NCBI RefSeq assembly: GCF_007860125.1
Contig: NZ_SJPW01000002.1
Coordinates: forward strand, 969,768-1,033,767
DNA length: 64,000 bases
Reading direction: 5' to 3'
From: Rubripirellula tenax
GTDB taxonomy: Bacteria; Planctomycetota; Planctomycetia; Pirellulales; Pirellulaceae
Position 1 is the stretch's first letter; each line of letters begins with the position of its first letter. The notes under the pieces are model-generated. The model was not told the DNA's origin. It saw only the letters and a list, made by a program, of their open reading frames with translations, and did no database searches. Of this stretch, positions 28,043 to 37,257 are shown piece by piece. The position numbers and the translations under genes are program-made.

Positions 28043-31000
28043 TCAATGGACGAGATCGAACTTTTGTGCCTCGTCGGGTCCGGGGGACGCGTAGGCCGGG
28101 TCTTTGGCTCGGATAAAGACTTCGCCGCTATCAAGCGTGCGCACGTCAAGAGGCACGATGGTGACACCTTGCTCGTTGATCGTTTGCGCGTTGTCGCCGA
28201 TGTCTCGCTTTTCGATTCCTTCACGCGATAGCGGCGGAACGTTGGCGTTGAAAAACGCAGTACACCACCACTTGCCTTCGTTGTCTTGGAAGGGCGTTCC
28301 GTGTCCCAAGAATCGACCGGCGAATTGACGCGGACCGTACGGTCCTGTGATTTTGTCAGCGACGCTGTAGTACAGATTGTACGATCCCTTGCGTCCCTGG
28401 TCGGTCGACCAGGCCGTGCCCAGATGGACGTACTTGCCGCCAACTTTGATCATCGTCGCCCCCTCGTGGCCGATGCGGTTGATCAGCTCGCCGTCGGGGC
28501 CAGGCCGCGTGCCCGACGGATCGATGCGAACCGATTCGCCGATGTACTTTGACAAGTCGTTGCTAAGCGGCGCGACGGTGGTGTTGCCCCACAGCATCCA
28601 GACCGAACCATCATCGTTGAACAGCGACGGATCGTGTCGTTCGCCCATCCCGTCTTTCATCGGGTGCGTCCAAGGGCCCTTCAAGTCTTTGCCGGCCGAG
28701 ACGGCCAAGCTGGAAATCTGTTTTGGGCAATGCACCAGTGCCCAATGGTCACCCATCCAATGAACTTCGGGTGCCCAAATGCGTTTGGCGTTGTTGCCTT
28801 TTCTGCGGTTGGGTTTCTCGAACAGATCCTTCGTCGAAAAAACGACGCCCAACGATTCCCACTGGGTCAAGTCCTTGCTGCGATAGACGCGAACTTGATT
28901 CCCAACGATGCTCTCGTCCCCGAGTCCAATGTTGTACGGATTGGTGGCTTCGCGGGGATCGCCTTCGTTGGGTTGAGTGCCGGTCAAATAATAGTAATCG
29001 TCGGGCCCGAGTGTGATGTAAGGATCACGAATCCAGCCGGCTTTGATGTAAAGGGCGCGATCGTGGGATTTCAACCCGGCGCGAATGGTTTCAGCATCCA
29101 TGACCGGCCCCGGCTTACGGTCGGTCGCCTGTTCAATAAAGGCAGAGTCGGGAAATTGATCAGCCTTGGCTGCTTTGGCGGCCGACTCCACTTTCGGTGC
29201 ATCTCGAAACAATTTCTCGTGCAAAGTTGCCAGTTCCTTGGCGGGAATCTTGATCACTTTGCGATCGTACGTCATCAATCCATTGATCTCGCCCTCGACG
29301 TCGGTGGTTTGGGTATACACGCCGGCCGCGATGCCTTGGCCTCGCAATTGGTTCAGCATGTCGATTGATGTTGCATAGCGATCCTTGTACTCGGTTTCAG
29401 TCTTCGGAATGTCGCCGTATCCCCAATTGCGACGATTGGCGTCCCACAGATGGTCCTTCACCGGGAAACCGTGACCGCCGAATTCTCCGATCACCTTGAT
29501 GTAATCGTCGAAGCGACCGCCCTGGCCGAGTTCAAACGGGAAACCTGGATGAGGATAACGGTGCTCGTCGACGACATCGCCAACGGGCCAGAAATTGCCG
29601 CCGCTGGCAACATTGATCACACGTGAAGGATCGCGATCGACCATCCATTTTCCGACCTCGACCGTTTGGTGTTGGCCCCAACGTTCGTTGAACGGAACCC
29701 AGCTGACGATGGAAGGGTGATTCTCCAAAGCATCAATCATCCGCTCGAGTTCCAACATAAATTGTTGGTGTTGATCACGTGGCCATTCGGCGTCGACGGG
29801 ATTCGGTTTCAGCCGTGTCCACTCGGGCCACGCTTTGTCCTTTACACCGCCGCTGACCTGGTCCTGCCAAACCATCATCCCCAGCCGATCGCAGTGATAG
29901 TAGTAGCGTCGCGGTTCGACTTTGATGTGTTTGCGGATCATGTTGAAACCCGCTTCCTTCAACCATTCGATGTCGAACAACATCGCTTCGTCCGATGGCG
30001 GCGTCAGCAGCCCGTCCGGCCACCAACCTTGATCGAGTGGTCCCCAGTGAAAGATCACGTCGCCGTTGAGCGTGAATTGCCAATTGCCATGGGCATCTTT
30101 GACTTTGCCGACGCTGCGAATCCCCGCGTAGGTTTTTACCTCGTCAAGTGTCGCCCCCGATTGATCGGCAAGCGTAACGACGATGTCATACAAGTGCGGC
30201 GACGCCGGTGACCAAAGTTTCGCGTTGGGGACTTTCATTACGATCACGTTTTCGCCGGATCCCTCGGCCACCACCGAGCCACCGTCTTTCACGACGACTC
30301 GAACCGTTCCCTTGCCTTCCATCTTCGGCGTGACGGCAATCGACCCGGTATCGGCATCGGTCGCGATCTTTACATCGGCAAGGTGGCTGGAAGCCACTTC
30401 TTCAAGCCAAACCGTTTGCCAAACTCCAGAGACTTGCGTGTACCAAATGCCCTTGGCCTCCAGCACTTGCTTGCCACGAAGTTGCCACGCTTCCGTCGCG
30501 TCTTCGACGCGAACCACCAATTCATTTTCGCCGCTTCGAATGACTTCGGTGATGTCAAACGAAAATGGAGTATTGCCGCCGGTATGGTTACCGACACGTT
30601 TGCCGTTCACAAAAACTTCGCAACGATAGTCCACGGCCTCGAAGTTCAAACGCAATCGTTGACTCGATGGTGTCGCCGTAAATGTTCGGTGATACCACAG
30701 CGATTCGGACGCATCGAGCAAACGCTGGACACCACCCAATTTTGATTCCAGGCAAAACGGAACCAAGATTTTTCCGTCCCAGTTCTTCGGCGTTTCTTTT
30801 TGAGCAATCGCCGTGACGGCGTAATCCCAGCGTCCGTTCAGATTGGTCCATTTTTCGCGGCGCAACTGAGGCCGCGGATATTCGGTCCACGCGTTTTGGG
30901 CAGTGACTTTTTCACCCCACGTCGTGATCAATTCCGAAGCGAACGGCTGGTTGCTTTTTGATGCCGCGGCAACGGGTTGGCCGGTCGCGACTTTGATTTC

Positions 31001-32920
31001 ATCAACGCTTCCGTTGAACGGGTTGGGCGCTTCGTAGTTTCCGGCCGCGGTCAGTTCGTCACGACCAACGGTAAGCCCGTCCTTGGGTTGTGTGGGGATC
31101 AGCCCCGGTGATGGTCCGTCGGCGACCTTCTTGCCGTCGATCTTCAGAACGCATCGATCAGCGCCTAGCATTGCAAGAAAACTGAATTGTTTTGGTGCCG
31201 CATCCTTGGCGATGATTCGCGTCACCTTGCCGTTGACGCGAACGTCGAACGCAACCCGACCGTCGATCATGTGAACCGCAAACCCGTGTTCACGGCCACC
31301 CTGAGCGACGATCACTCCGCGCCCCGAATCGGCTTTGACTTGACCCGAAATATTGAGCGGCAGCTTTGCGATTTGGGTGGTTTCCGGATCCGACGTTTTC
31401 GTCGCCGAAGTCGCTTTCGGTTTCTTTGATTCTTGTCCAACGGGTACCGGATACTTCGCGAGCGTTTGCTTCAACCGATCAACCACATCGCGATGAACGG
31501 TCGCCAGATTGCGAGTTTCCATCGGATCGGTTTCGTAGTCATACAATTCGTATTCCACCGCATCTTCCGCATTGCCGGATTTCCACTGGACCAACCGATA
31601 GCGTTCGGTTCGAATCGCGCGACCCAGTTTCTTTTTCGGGTACGCATGAAACGCATGATCACGAACCCGGTGATCGGGATTCTTCAGCACCGACACAAGG
31701 CTAAGCCCGTCGATGGGCTGCGGCCCCGTCGGCGACGGCAGACCCGCCAATTCGGCGATCGTCGGGAAAATGTCAACGCTTTCGATCGGCTGATTCGTCG
31801 ACGAACCGGGCTTCGCAACGCCCGGTGCAGAAATCAAAATCGGAATGCGATTGGCTTGTTCATAGTTGGTGTGTTTGGTCCAGATTCCCAGATCGCCCAA
31901 ATGGAAACCATGGTCACCCCAAAGCACGACGATGGTGTTTTCGGCCAACTGCAAACGATCGAGTTCGTCGATGACTTTTCCGATCTGGGCATCGACGAAA
32001 CTTGAACTGGCGTAGTATCCGTGGATCAAATTCCGTTTCAGTTCTTCGGTGTACTTCGCGCTGGGTTCGGTCGGCACCGGGAAGTAGTTCGTGATTTCGC
32101 CGCCCCGTTTTCCGGCGACCTTGGGCGCGTCGGCGGGATGATCTTCGAATTGCGGCAACGGCAACGTAGCGGGGTCAAACAGGTCCCAGTATTTTTTCGG
32201 CGCGCTAAAGGGAAGGTGCGGTCGTGCGAATCCGGCGGTGATAAAGAACGGCGTGCCATCGCTTGCGCGACGTTCCTTTGCCTGTTGCAATCGACGAACC
32301 GTTTCCATCGCAACGCGTCCGTCGGCGTACTGGTCGTCGTCCACCTGTGGCGACTCGTAGGCAGCACCGCGAGGCAACGATTTGATTTCGCCTAACTTTT
32401 GGTTGGTGAAGAACGCTTCTTCGCGAGTCAACTGGCCGCCTTGGGTGCTAACGGGATCCAAGTATTCGATCACCTTGTCGCTAAAGTGAGGAACGCTAAA
32501 GGATTCCGGATCGCCATAGTTGCCGTGACCGATATGAAACACCTTGCCCAGCGACTCCGTTCGATAGCCACCATGTTTTGCAAAGTACTGGGGCATCGTC
32601 ACCGCATCGGGAAGAACCTGGCGCAGCGGACTGCCCAGCCCATACAAGCCGGTCGAAGTCGAATGCGAACCGAGCATCAACGTGAACCGCGACGGCGCAC
32701 AAACGGCTTGATTGCAGAAAGCCAAATCGAATCGCATCCCGCGCGCCGCCAACGCATCGATGTTCGGCGTCTTGGCGATCGGATCGCCATAGCATCCCAA
32801 GGCGGGTTTGAGGTCGTCGACCAAAATCAACAGCACGTTGGGGCGTTCGTCGGCATGCACGCTGGTAAATCCGACGACGAAGCCGGTGAAGAGGCAAACC
32901 ATCGTTAAGTAGCGATTCAT
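28043..32920 (-). CDS. Multimodular secreted sulfatase-LamG-GH2-GH43 enzyme
   Basis: One uninterrupted frame encodes 1625 residues. After a signal peptide (1-23) comes an iduronate-2-sulfatase-like S1 sulfatase (about 24-495) with formylglycine motif CAPSR (Cys74) and WGDHGFHLGDLGIW. A Lys/Thr/Ser-rich linker and a LamG-like beta-sandwich (about 520-645) follow. The GH2 module (about 675-1240) keeps the acid/base Glu1079 in NERWG and the nucleophile Glu1146 in GEFGG. The GH43-type five-bladed propeller (about 1265-1625) keeps Asp1299 (RDPY), Asp1430 (RHDPS) and Glu1486 (HEGA). All three catalytic centres look intact, and only one signal peptide is present. It probably desulfates and trims a sulfated polysaccharide outside the cytoplasm; the substrate is unknown. 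A lost stop codon or assembly error is the alternative explanation. Confidence 0.9.
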   Translation of the reverse strand: MNRYLTMVCLFTGFVVGFTSVHADERPNVLLILVDDLKPALGCYGDPIAKTPNIDALAARGMRFDLAFCNQAVCAPSRFTLMLGSHSTSTGLYGLGSPLRQVLPDAVTMPQYFAKHGGYRTESLGKVFHIGHGNYGDPESFSVPHFSDKVIEYLDPVSTQGGQLTREEAFFTNQKLGEIKSLPRGAAYESPQVDDDQYADGRVAMETVRRLQQAKERRASDGTPFFITAGFARPHLPFSAPKKYWDLFDPATLPLPQFEDHPADAPKVAGKRGGEITNYFPVPTEPSAKYTEELKRNLIHGYYASSSFVDAQIGKVIDELDRLQLAENTIVVLWGDHGFHLGDLGIWTKHTNYEQANRIPILISAPGVAKPGSSTNQPIESVDIFPTIAELAGLPSPTGPQPIDGLSLVSVLKNPDHRVRDHAFHAYPKKKLGRAIRTERYRLVQWKSGNAEDAVEYELYDYETDPMETRNLATVHRDVVDRLKQTLAKYPVPVGQESKKPKATSATKTSDPETTQIAKLPLNISGQVKADSGRGVIVAQGGREHGFAVHMIDGRVAFDVRVNGKVTRIIAKDAAPKQFSFLAMLGADRCVLKIDGKKVADGPSPGLIPTQPKDGLTVGRDELTAAGNYEAPNPFNGSVDEIKVATGQPVAAASKSNQPFASELITTWGEKVTAQNAWTEYPRPQLRREKWTNLNGRWDYAVTAIAQKETPKNWDGKILVPFCLESKLGGVQRLLDASESLWYHRTFTATPSSQRLRLNFEAVDYRCEVFVNGKRVGNHTGGNTPFSFDITEVIRSGENELVVRVEDATEAWQLRGKQVLEAKGIWYTQVSGVWQTVWLEEVASSHLADVKIATDADTGSIAVTPKMEGKGTVRVVVKDGGSVVAEGSGENVIVMKVPNAKLWSPASPHLYDIVVTLADQSGATLDEVKTYAGIRSVGKVKDAHGNWQFTLNGDVIFHWGPLDQGWWPDGLLTPPSDEAMLFDIEWLKEAGFNMIRKHIKVEPRRYYYHCDRLGMMVWQDQVSGGVKDKAWPEWTRLKPNPVDAEWPRDQHQQFMLELERMIDALENHPSIVSWVPFNERWGQHQTVEVGKWMVDRDPSRVINVASGGNFWPVGDVVDEHRYPHPGFPFELGQGGRFDDYIKVIGEFGGHGFPVKDHLWDANRRNWGYGDIPKTETEYKDRYATSIDMLNQLRGQGIAAGVYTQTTDVEGEINGLMTYDRKVIKIPAKELATLHEKLFRDAPKVESAAKAAKADQFPDSAFIEQATDRKPGPVMDAETIRAGLKSHDRALYIKAGWIRDPYITLGPDDYYYLTGTQPNEGDPREATNPYNIGLGDESIVGNQVRVYRSKDLTQWESLGVVFSTKDLFEKPNRRKGNNAKRIWAPEVHWMGDHWALVHCPKQISSLAVSAGKDLKGPWTHPMKDGMGERHDPSLFNDDGSVWMLWGNTTVAPLSNDLSKYIGESVRIDPSGTRPGPDGELINRIGHEGATMIKVGGKYVHLGTAWSTDQGRKGSYNLYYSVADKITGPYGPRQFAGRFLGHGTPFQDNEGKWWCTAFFNANVPPLSREGIEKRDIGDNAQTINEQGVTIVPLDVRTLDSGEVFIRAKDPAYASPGPDEAQKFDLVH

Positions 32921-32937
32921 TTCATCTCTCGAAGGAC

Positions 32938-32991
32938 AGGCTGCCGACCTGCGGGGATCGGTTCATGTGAGTCGATGCAGGACGACAGCCT
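32938..32991. repeat. Imperfect intergenic inverted repeat
   Basis: Two 15-base arms (32938-32952 and 32977-32991) match as inverted copies at 13 of 15 positions around a 24-base spacer. They lie just upstream of the giant sulfatase gene. The sequence resembles dispersed palindromes seen between planctomycete genes, but its function is unknown. Confidence 0.5.
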
Positions 32992-33177
32992 ACACGTCGT
33001 TGGTTTTTGTTCCCGCAATTTACTCAAAACTCGCCCGGCGTTGCCCCCGTTAGCCGTTTGAAGCCGACGTTGCTGGAAAGACGTCGCTGAAAAGAGAACG
33101 CCACGTCTGGCAACGAAGGATACGGCAGCAAACAATTACGAACGACAGTAATCCAAGAGTCTCAAAGGTTGTCCATA

Positions 33178-33783
33178 ATGAAGATACTTTGCTTCAGTGA
33201 TTTACATTGTGACCGCGATGCGGCGACAAAGTTGGTGGCGCTTGCGGCGGACGCTGATGTGGTCGTCGGCGCCGGCGATTTCGCCAATCGGCACAAGGGG
33301 CTTGGCGACACGTTGGACATCTTGCGAACGATCGACAAGCCAGCCGTCTTGGTGCCGGGAAATGGCGAAACGGCCGACGAGCTTCGTGCGGCGACCACTT
33401 CTTGGGCAACGGCACGCGTGCTGCACGGCGACGGCTGTACCATCGATGGGGTCGAATTCTGGGGCGTTGGCGGCGGCATCCCGGTGACTCCATTCGGCGA
33501 TTGGAGCTACGACTTTGACGAAGCCCAAGCGGAAACGTTGTTGGCCGGATGCCCGATCGGCGCCGTCCTGGTGGTTCACTCGCCGCCCATCGACACCGTC
33601 GATCACGATTCCAGCGGTCGCATCCGCGGCAGCCGCTCGATCCGTGACGCAGTCGAATCCAAGAAACCCCGGCTGGTCGTTTGCGGCCACATTCATAGCG
33701 ATTGGGGCAAACGGGTGACTCTCGGCGAATCGCTGGTTCTCAATGCCGGACCCGTCGGGCATCTTTTGGAAGTCGATAGCTAA
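33178..33783 (+). CDS. Metallophosphoesterase
   Basis: This 201-residue calcineurin-like phosphoesterase has the complete metal-binding signature: FSDLHCD, GAGDFANRH (in place of the more usual GDxxD/N), GNGE, VVHSPP and CGHIHSDWG. It has no signal peptide and is cytosolic. Size and motifs fit small YfcE/MPPED-like enzymes acting on phosphodiesters; the substrate is unknown. ATG at 33178 is preferred over TTG at 33169, with AAAGG upstream. It is divergent from the giant sulfatase gene and convergent with a small hypothetical gene. Confidence 0.88.
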   Translation: MKILCFSDLHCDRDAATKLVALAADADVVVGAGDFANRHKGLGDTLDILRTIDKPAVLVPGNGETADELRAATTSWATARVLHGDGCTIDGVEFWGVGGGIPVTPFGDWSYDFDEAQAETLLAGCPIGAVLVVHSPPIDTVDHDSSGRIRGSRSIRDAVESKKPRLVVCGHIHSDWGKRVTLGESLVLNAGPVGHLLEVDS

Positions 33784-33825
33784 TGACCCGACTCAACATC
33801 TCGATTCGCCCAACCAAGCCTGCGA

Positions 33826-34185
33826 TCAACTGATTTGGTCAAAAGCCAACTGCTCGTCCATCCAGACCCGAAATCGCCGGATGACCAGCCCTGGTCGAAA
33901 CACGATCTCGATTCGGACTAGTGATTCATCGGGAAATCGATCCGCGGGCAGCCGAAACTCGATGTTTCGCGACAAATTCAGCCAGCTGACCTTCGACCAG
34001 ACTTTGTGGTCGTCGACCCAAACCCGTTGCAGGAACCACCACCCCGAATATCTCAGACCGCACTTGCGCGGTGTCTCAAATTCAATGATACGAAAAAGAA
34101 AACCTGATCGAATCAGTCTGGCGTCACCACAAACGCCGATTTCGTCATCGACCGAGGCTGCGGGTGCGAATGGATTCGATGTCAT
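33826..34185 (-). CDS. Hypothetical protein
   Basis: This 119-residue basic protein is rich in Arg, Trp and Phe, with no signal peptide or membrane span. Segments such as GLRYSGWWFLQRVWVDDHKVWSKVSWL suggest a beta-rich fold. The minus frame is preferred over an overlapping plus-strand frame because the residue composition is protein-like and the ATG at 34185 is followed by a normal start. It is unassigned, and the alternative that the region is non-coding cannot be excluded. Confidence 0.5.
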   Translation of the reverse strand: MTSNPFAPAASVDDEIGVCGDARLIRSGFLFRIIEFETPRKCGLRYSGWWFLQRVWVDDHKVWSKVSWLNLSRNIEFRLPADRFPDESLVRIEIVFRPGLVIRRFRVWMDEQLAFDQIS

Positions 34186-34364
34186 GGGCAGGGCATTTGA
34201 GTGAAAACTTGACCACCTGACGGCTGAGGGATAAGGACAAGGACGACAGGCCTCGAGCAAAAAACAACGAATTTTCTGTGGTAAAATCGCATTGGATCTG
34301 GAAAAAACGTCATTCCTGCCATTCCATCTGCAACGATTTTGGCGGTTTTCTTCTTATAAACCAG

Positions 34365-34393
34365 TTGATATTGCAGAGCACTTTACATAGGAT
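34365..34393 (+). promoter_or_regulatory. Candidate sigma-70 promoter
   Basis: TTGATA (34365-34370) and TAGGAT (34388-34393) are spaced by exactly 17 bases. They lie about 85 bases before the ATG of the Gly-rich secreted protein. The surrounding region is AT-richer than its flanks. The call is by consensus only. Confidence 0.5.
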
Positions 34394-34477
34394 CACCAGT
34401 GCTACTTGCCTATCTTTACAGAAAATATCGTTTTCCGGGACAATCCCAGAAGCGCGTTACGCCATCGAGGTACAACT

Positions 34478-35755
34478 ATGAAGCGTTTGTTCGCGATCCT
34501 CTCCTTGCTCGCCATCGGGCCATTTGTCGGAGTAAACGCGTTTGCAGAAGACGATAGCGCCCAACCTCGCGTCGTCAACCATCTGACGATGAATCAGTGG
34601 GTCCGAACCGAGGACGGTGGTCAATTGACCGGCCGTGTTTTTCTGCCAGGAATTGGCGGCAAAGCCGAAGCTTTGAAGGGTGTAACGGTTGCGATGAAGT
34701 CGCGTGACGGGCAAGTGCTTCGGGCAACGACCGATGCGAAGGGTATGTTTGAACTGTCGGATGTCTCTAGTGGCGTTTACGCCCTGACGGCGCGTGGCGA
34801 AAACGTATTCGCGTGCTGTGCGATGCACGTGGTTGATTCGTCGATGTCGGCCGATGTTGAGTTGCCTTCGCAAGCTGACATTGCAGTCGCCAACGTCGAT
34901 TATACCGTCGTGAACACGGCCGTGATCCGGTACATGCCGGTCAACAGCCAAAGCCTCGAAAGCTCGTTGGAGAGTGCTAAGCTAGACGTTTTGAAGGATC
35001 GCATCCGCAGCCAAGACGTTTTCCGCGTGGTTCAAACCGAAGGCGGCATGAAAGGCCGAATTCACGTTGCGGGTGCAAAGTTTGACGCACTCGGCGATGC
35101 TCAACTGACAAATGTTTTCCTGTTCAAAGATGGCATGGAAATCGATCGCAAAGTGACGGACCAACTGGGTGCGTTCAGCTTTGCCAATGTCGCGACCGGC
35201 AACTACTCGATCATGGCGATCGGTCCGGACGGGATCGGCCTGATCGGCTTCGAGTTAGTCGATGCAAACGTTGTATCGGAAACAGCTTCGAACGTTGGTG
35301 CCGATGGAACTCAATTGGTCGGTTTCGGCTTGTTCGGCAACCACCACAACATCGGCAACCAATGCTGCTGTGAAGAGTTCGCGATTCAAGTCGCTCCTTG
35401 CCCAGAAGTCGTCACTTGTGTTGAAGAAGTGATCATCCAAGAAGCTCCCATCGTGGAAACCATTGTCGACCAAGGCTGTGGTTGCGGCGTCCCCGGCGAA
35501 GTGATGGAAGGCGAAGTCGTCATGGACGGCTACGGAACTCCTCTTAACGGCGGATATGGTGGCGGATTCGGAGGTGGCGGCGGATTCAGCGGCGGTGGCG
35601 GCGGATTCGGTGGCGGTGGTGGTGGGTTCGGCGGCATCGGCGGTTTGGCCGGTCTTGCAGCAACCGGAGCGATCATCGCGGCAACCACCAGCAACGATGA
35701 CAACAACGCCATCGTGGCACCAGGCGTCACGAGCCAATCGTTGCCGTCCAACTAG
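34478..35755 (+). CDS. Secreted carboxypeptidase-regulatory-like protein with Cys and poly-Gly regions
   Basis: The 425-residue protein has a signal peptide (to about residue 23, AFAED) and two beta-sandwich repeats of the carboxypeptidase-regulatory/Cna-B type (GVTVAMKSRDGQVLRATTDAKGMFELSDVSSGVYAL, then VFLFKDGMEIDRKVTDQLGAFSFANVATGNYSI). A Cys-rich segment (NQCCCEEF, CPEVVTCVEE, QGCGCG), a long Gly-rich stretch and a hydrophobic segment of about 20 residues follow. The layout suggests a surface or cell-wall-associated structural protein. GAGG precedes the ATG at 34478. A promoter candidate upstream and a strong terminator downstream mark it as a monocistronic, probably well expressed gene. 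Confidence 0.78.
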   Translation: MKRLFAILSLLAIGPFVGVNAFAEDDSAQPRVVNHLTMNQWVRTEDGGQLTGRVFLPGIGGKAEALKGVTVAMKSRDGQVLRATTDAKGMFELSDVSSGVYALTARGENVFACCAMHVVDSSMSADVELPSQADIAVANVDYTVVNTAVIRYMPVNSQSLESSLESAKLDVLKDRIRSQDVFRVVQTEGGMKGRIHVAGAKFDALGDAQLTNVFLFKDGMEIDRKVTDQLGAFSFANVATGNYSIMAIGPDGIGLIGFELVDANVVSETASNVGADGTQLVGFGLFGNHHNIGNQCCCEEFAIQVAPCPEVVTCVEEVIIQEAPIVETIVDQGCGCGVPGEVMEGEVVMDGYGTPLNGGYGGGFGGGGGFSGGGGGFGGGGGGFGGIGGLAGLAATGAIIAATTSNDDNNAIVAPGVTSQSLPSN

Positions 35756-35787
35756 CGCGACGAAACGGGCAAGTTTCTGAACAATCG

Positions 35788-35819
35788 AAAAGCTGCGACC
35801 CTCGGGTCGCGGCTTTTTT
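35788..35819 (+). terminator. Rho-independent terminator
   Basis: A 13-base-pair stem with one G-T pair (35788-35800 with 35805-35817), CTCG loop, merges into a run of six T residues (35814-35819). It lies 32 bases after the stop of the Gly-rich protein gene. Confidence 0.93.
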
Positions 35820-35999
35820 CGTTGATGGGCCGCATGCCAGCCAAGTTGTCGAACGCGCCCACTTTACGGGCGAGGACAATGAAAGACGTTCGCGAATCGC
35901 CGCGCGTCGTCGAATCTTACTTTCCTGATATGATATCCGGACGAAATCGAAACGAGCGAGTCACCCGGATCGCAAACCGAACTGATCATCGAGGCATGA

Positions 36000-37133
36000 A
36001 TGAGTACTGCGGAAACAACGCTAAGCGAAGACGTGAAAAAGAAGGCTGCCGAAGCGAAAGATCGTCTTAACGAGCACACGGTCAAAACGGTGCACTGGCA
36101 CTTCAGCGATGAAACGGGCAGCCCGTTCTGGCTCCAGAAAAAGGCAGAGCTCAACTTTGATCCTCTTACCGATGTGAAGGGCTTCGATGACTTGAAGAAG
36201 TTCCCCTTGTTCGAAGACGATTGGTTGCGTGGCGGCCCCGTCCGGCGTTGGGTGCCCAAGGGTCACGCCAACAAGCCGACCTACGTTTTTGAAACGGGCG
36301 GCACCACCGGGGTCCCCAAGAGCCGGGTCGTGATCGAAGACCATTGGAAGGATTACGAGCTGTTCAGCGAAACATTGCCGGACAAGTACTTTCCGCGCGG
36401 CAGCAATTGGTTGATGTTGGGCCCGAGTGGACCTCGTCGCCTACGACTAGCCGTTGAACACTTGGCCCAACATCGCGACGGCATCTGTTTTTGCGTCGAC
36501 TTGGATCCTCGCTGGGTCGTGAAGTTGATCAAGAAGGGTTGGATGGAGCACCTCGAGGAATACAAAAAGCACTGCGTCGATCAAGCCATCACGGTGCTGA
36601 CAGCGGGTCACGATGTGAAGTGCATGTTCACGACGCCAAAGTTGCTAGAGTCGCTTGGCGAAGCATTGGAAGAACGCGGCACGTCATTGCAAGAAGTCGG
36701 GATCACCGGAATCTTCAGCGGTGGAACCGAATTCACACCCCAATGGACTCGGTTTTGTGTCGAGGAACTGCTAGGCGGTCCGGCCACCGAAGGCGGTGTC
36801 TACATGACGCCAACGTACGGGAACACGCTGATGGGCCTGGCATGCAGCAAGCCGGTCTCGGCAGCCGACGGGTACAAGATTTCGTATTACGCACCACAGC
36901 CGCGTGCGGTTACCGAAGTGGTGACGTTCGATGACTACAACCAACCCGTCGGCTACGGCGAAACCGGTCGCGTCAAACTTTACACGTTGACGGATGAGTT
37001 CTTCGTGCCCGGATTCATGGAACGCGACGAAGGCGAACGCGAAGCGCCGTTCGACATGTACCCCTGGGACGGCGTCAGCGGTGTTCGTCCGTTCCACGAA
37101 CTGGCCAGCGGTACAACCGTCGGCGTTTATTGA
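36000..37133 (+). CDS. ANL-superfamily ligase (PaaK/LuxE-like)
   Basis: The 377-residue protein has the AMP-forming ligase nucleotide motif ETGGTTGVPKSR (about residues 98-109), a second ATP-site block around YMTPTYGNT, and GYGETGRVKLYTLTDEFFVPGF near the end. Length and pattern fit the phenylacetate-CoA ligase/acyl-protein synthetase LuxE branch, with a short or missing C-terminal lid compared with full acyl-CoA synthetases. It would activate a carboxylic acid as acyl-adenylate. The neighbouring aldehyde-dehydrogenase gene, 124 bases downstream on the same strand, suggests that the activated acid is then reduced. The start ATG at 36000 has no strong ribosome site. The substrate is unknown. 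Confidence 0.8.
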   Translation: MSTAETTLSEDVKKKAAEAKDRLNEHTVKTVHWHFSDETGSPFWLQKKAELNFDPLTDVKGFDDLKKFPLFEDDWLRGGPVRRWVPKGHANKPTYVFETGGTTGVPKSRVVIEDHWKDYELFSETLPDKYFPRGSNWLMLGPSGPRRLRLAVEHLAQHRDGICFCVDLDPRWVVKLIKKGWMEHLEEYKKHCVDQAITVLTAGHDVKCMFTTPKLLESLGEALEERGTSLQEVGITGIFSGGTEFTPQWTRFCVEELLGGPATEGGVYMTPTYGNTLMGLACSKPVSAADGYKISYYAPQPRAVTEVVTFDDYNQPVGYGETGRVKLYTLTDEFFVPGFMERDEGEREAPFDMYPWDGVSGVRPFHELASGTTVGVY

Positions 37134-37222
37134 AATAGGGAACAGGCGTCAGGGAGCAGGAATCGCAGATCAGCTTTGATCTACTAATGCTTGCCTGACG
37201 CAATTCGTTTCCGTTTTTTACC

Positions 37223-37246
37223 TGAAACCTGTCTCTTGAAACCTGT
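37223..37246. repeat. Short tandem TGAAACCTGT repeat in an intergenic region
   Basis: TGAAACCTGT occurs at 37223-37232 and again at 37237-37246 (14-base period). A loosely inverse ACAGGCGTCAGG-type segment lies near 37142. The block separates the ligase and aldehyde dehydrogenase genes and has the look of a dispersed intergenic repeat. Confidence 0.5.
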
Positions 37247-37257
37247 TGCCTACTGCC

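Noticed and set aside
27907-28443. Minus-strand 178-residue frame overlapping the 3' end of the giant gene
   Set aside because: It overlaps the GH43 module in another frame, is Thr/Ser/Arg-rich, and has no independent support.
28043-32920. Splitting the 1625-residue frame into separate sulfatase and glycosidase genes
   Set aside because: There is no stop, frameshift, second signal peptide or ribosome site in the linker region; as given, the sequence encodes a single protein.
33743-34204. A 153-residue plus-strand frame after the phosphoesterase gene
   Set aside because: It overlaps a more protein-like minus-strand frame and is Ser/Arg/Asn-rich without motifs; its start lies inside the phosphoesterase gene.
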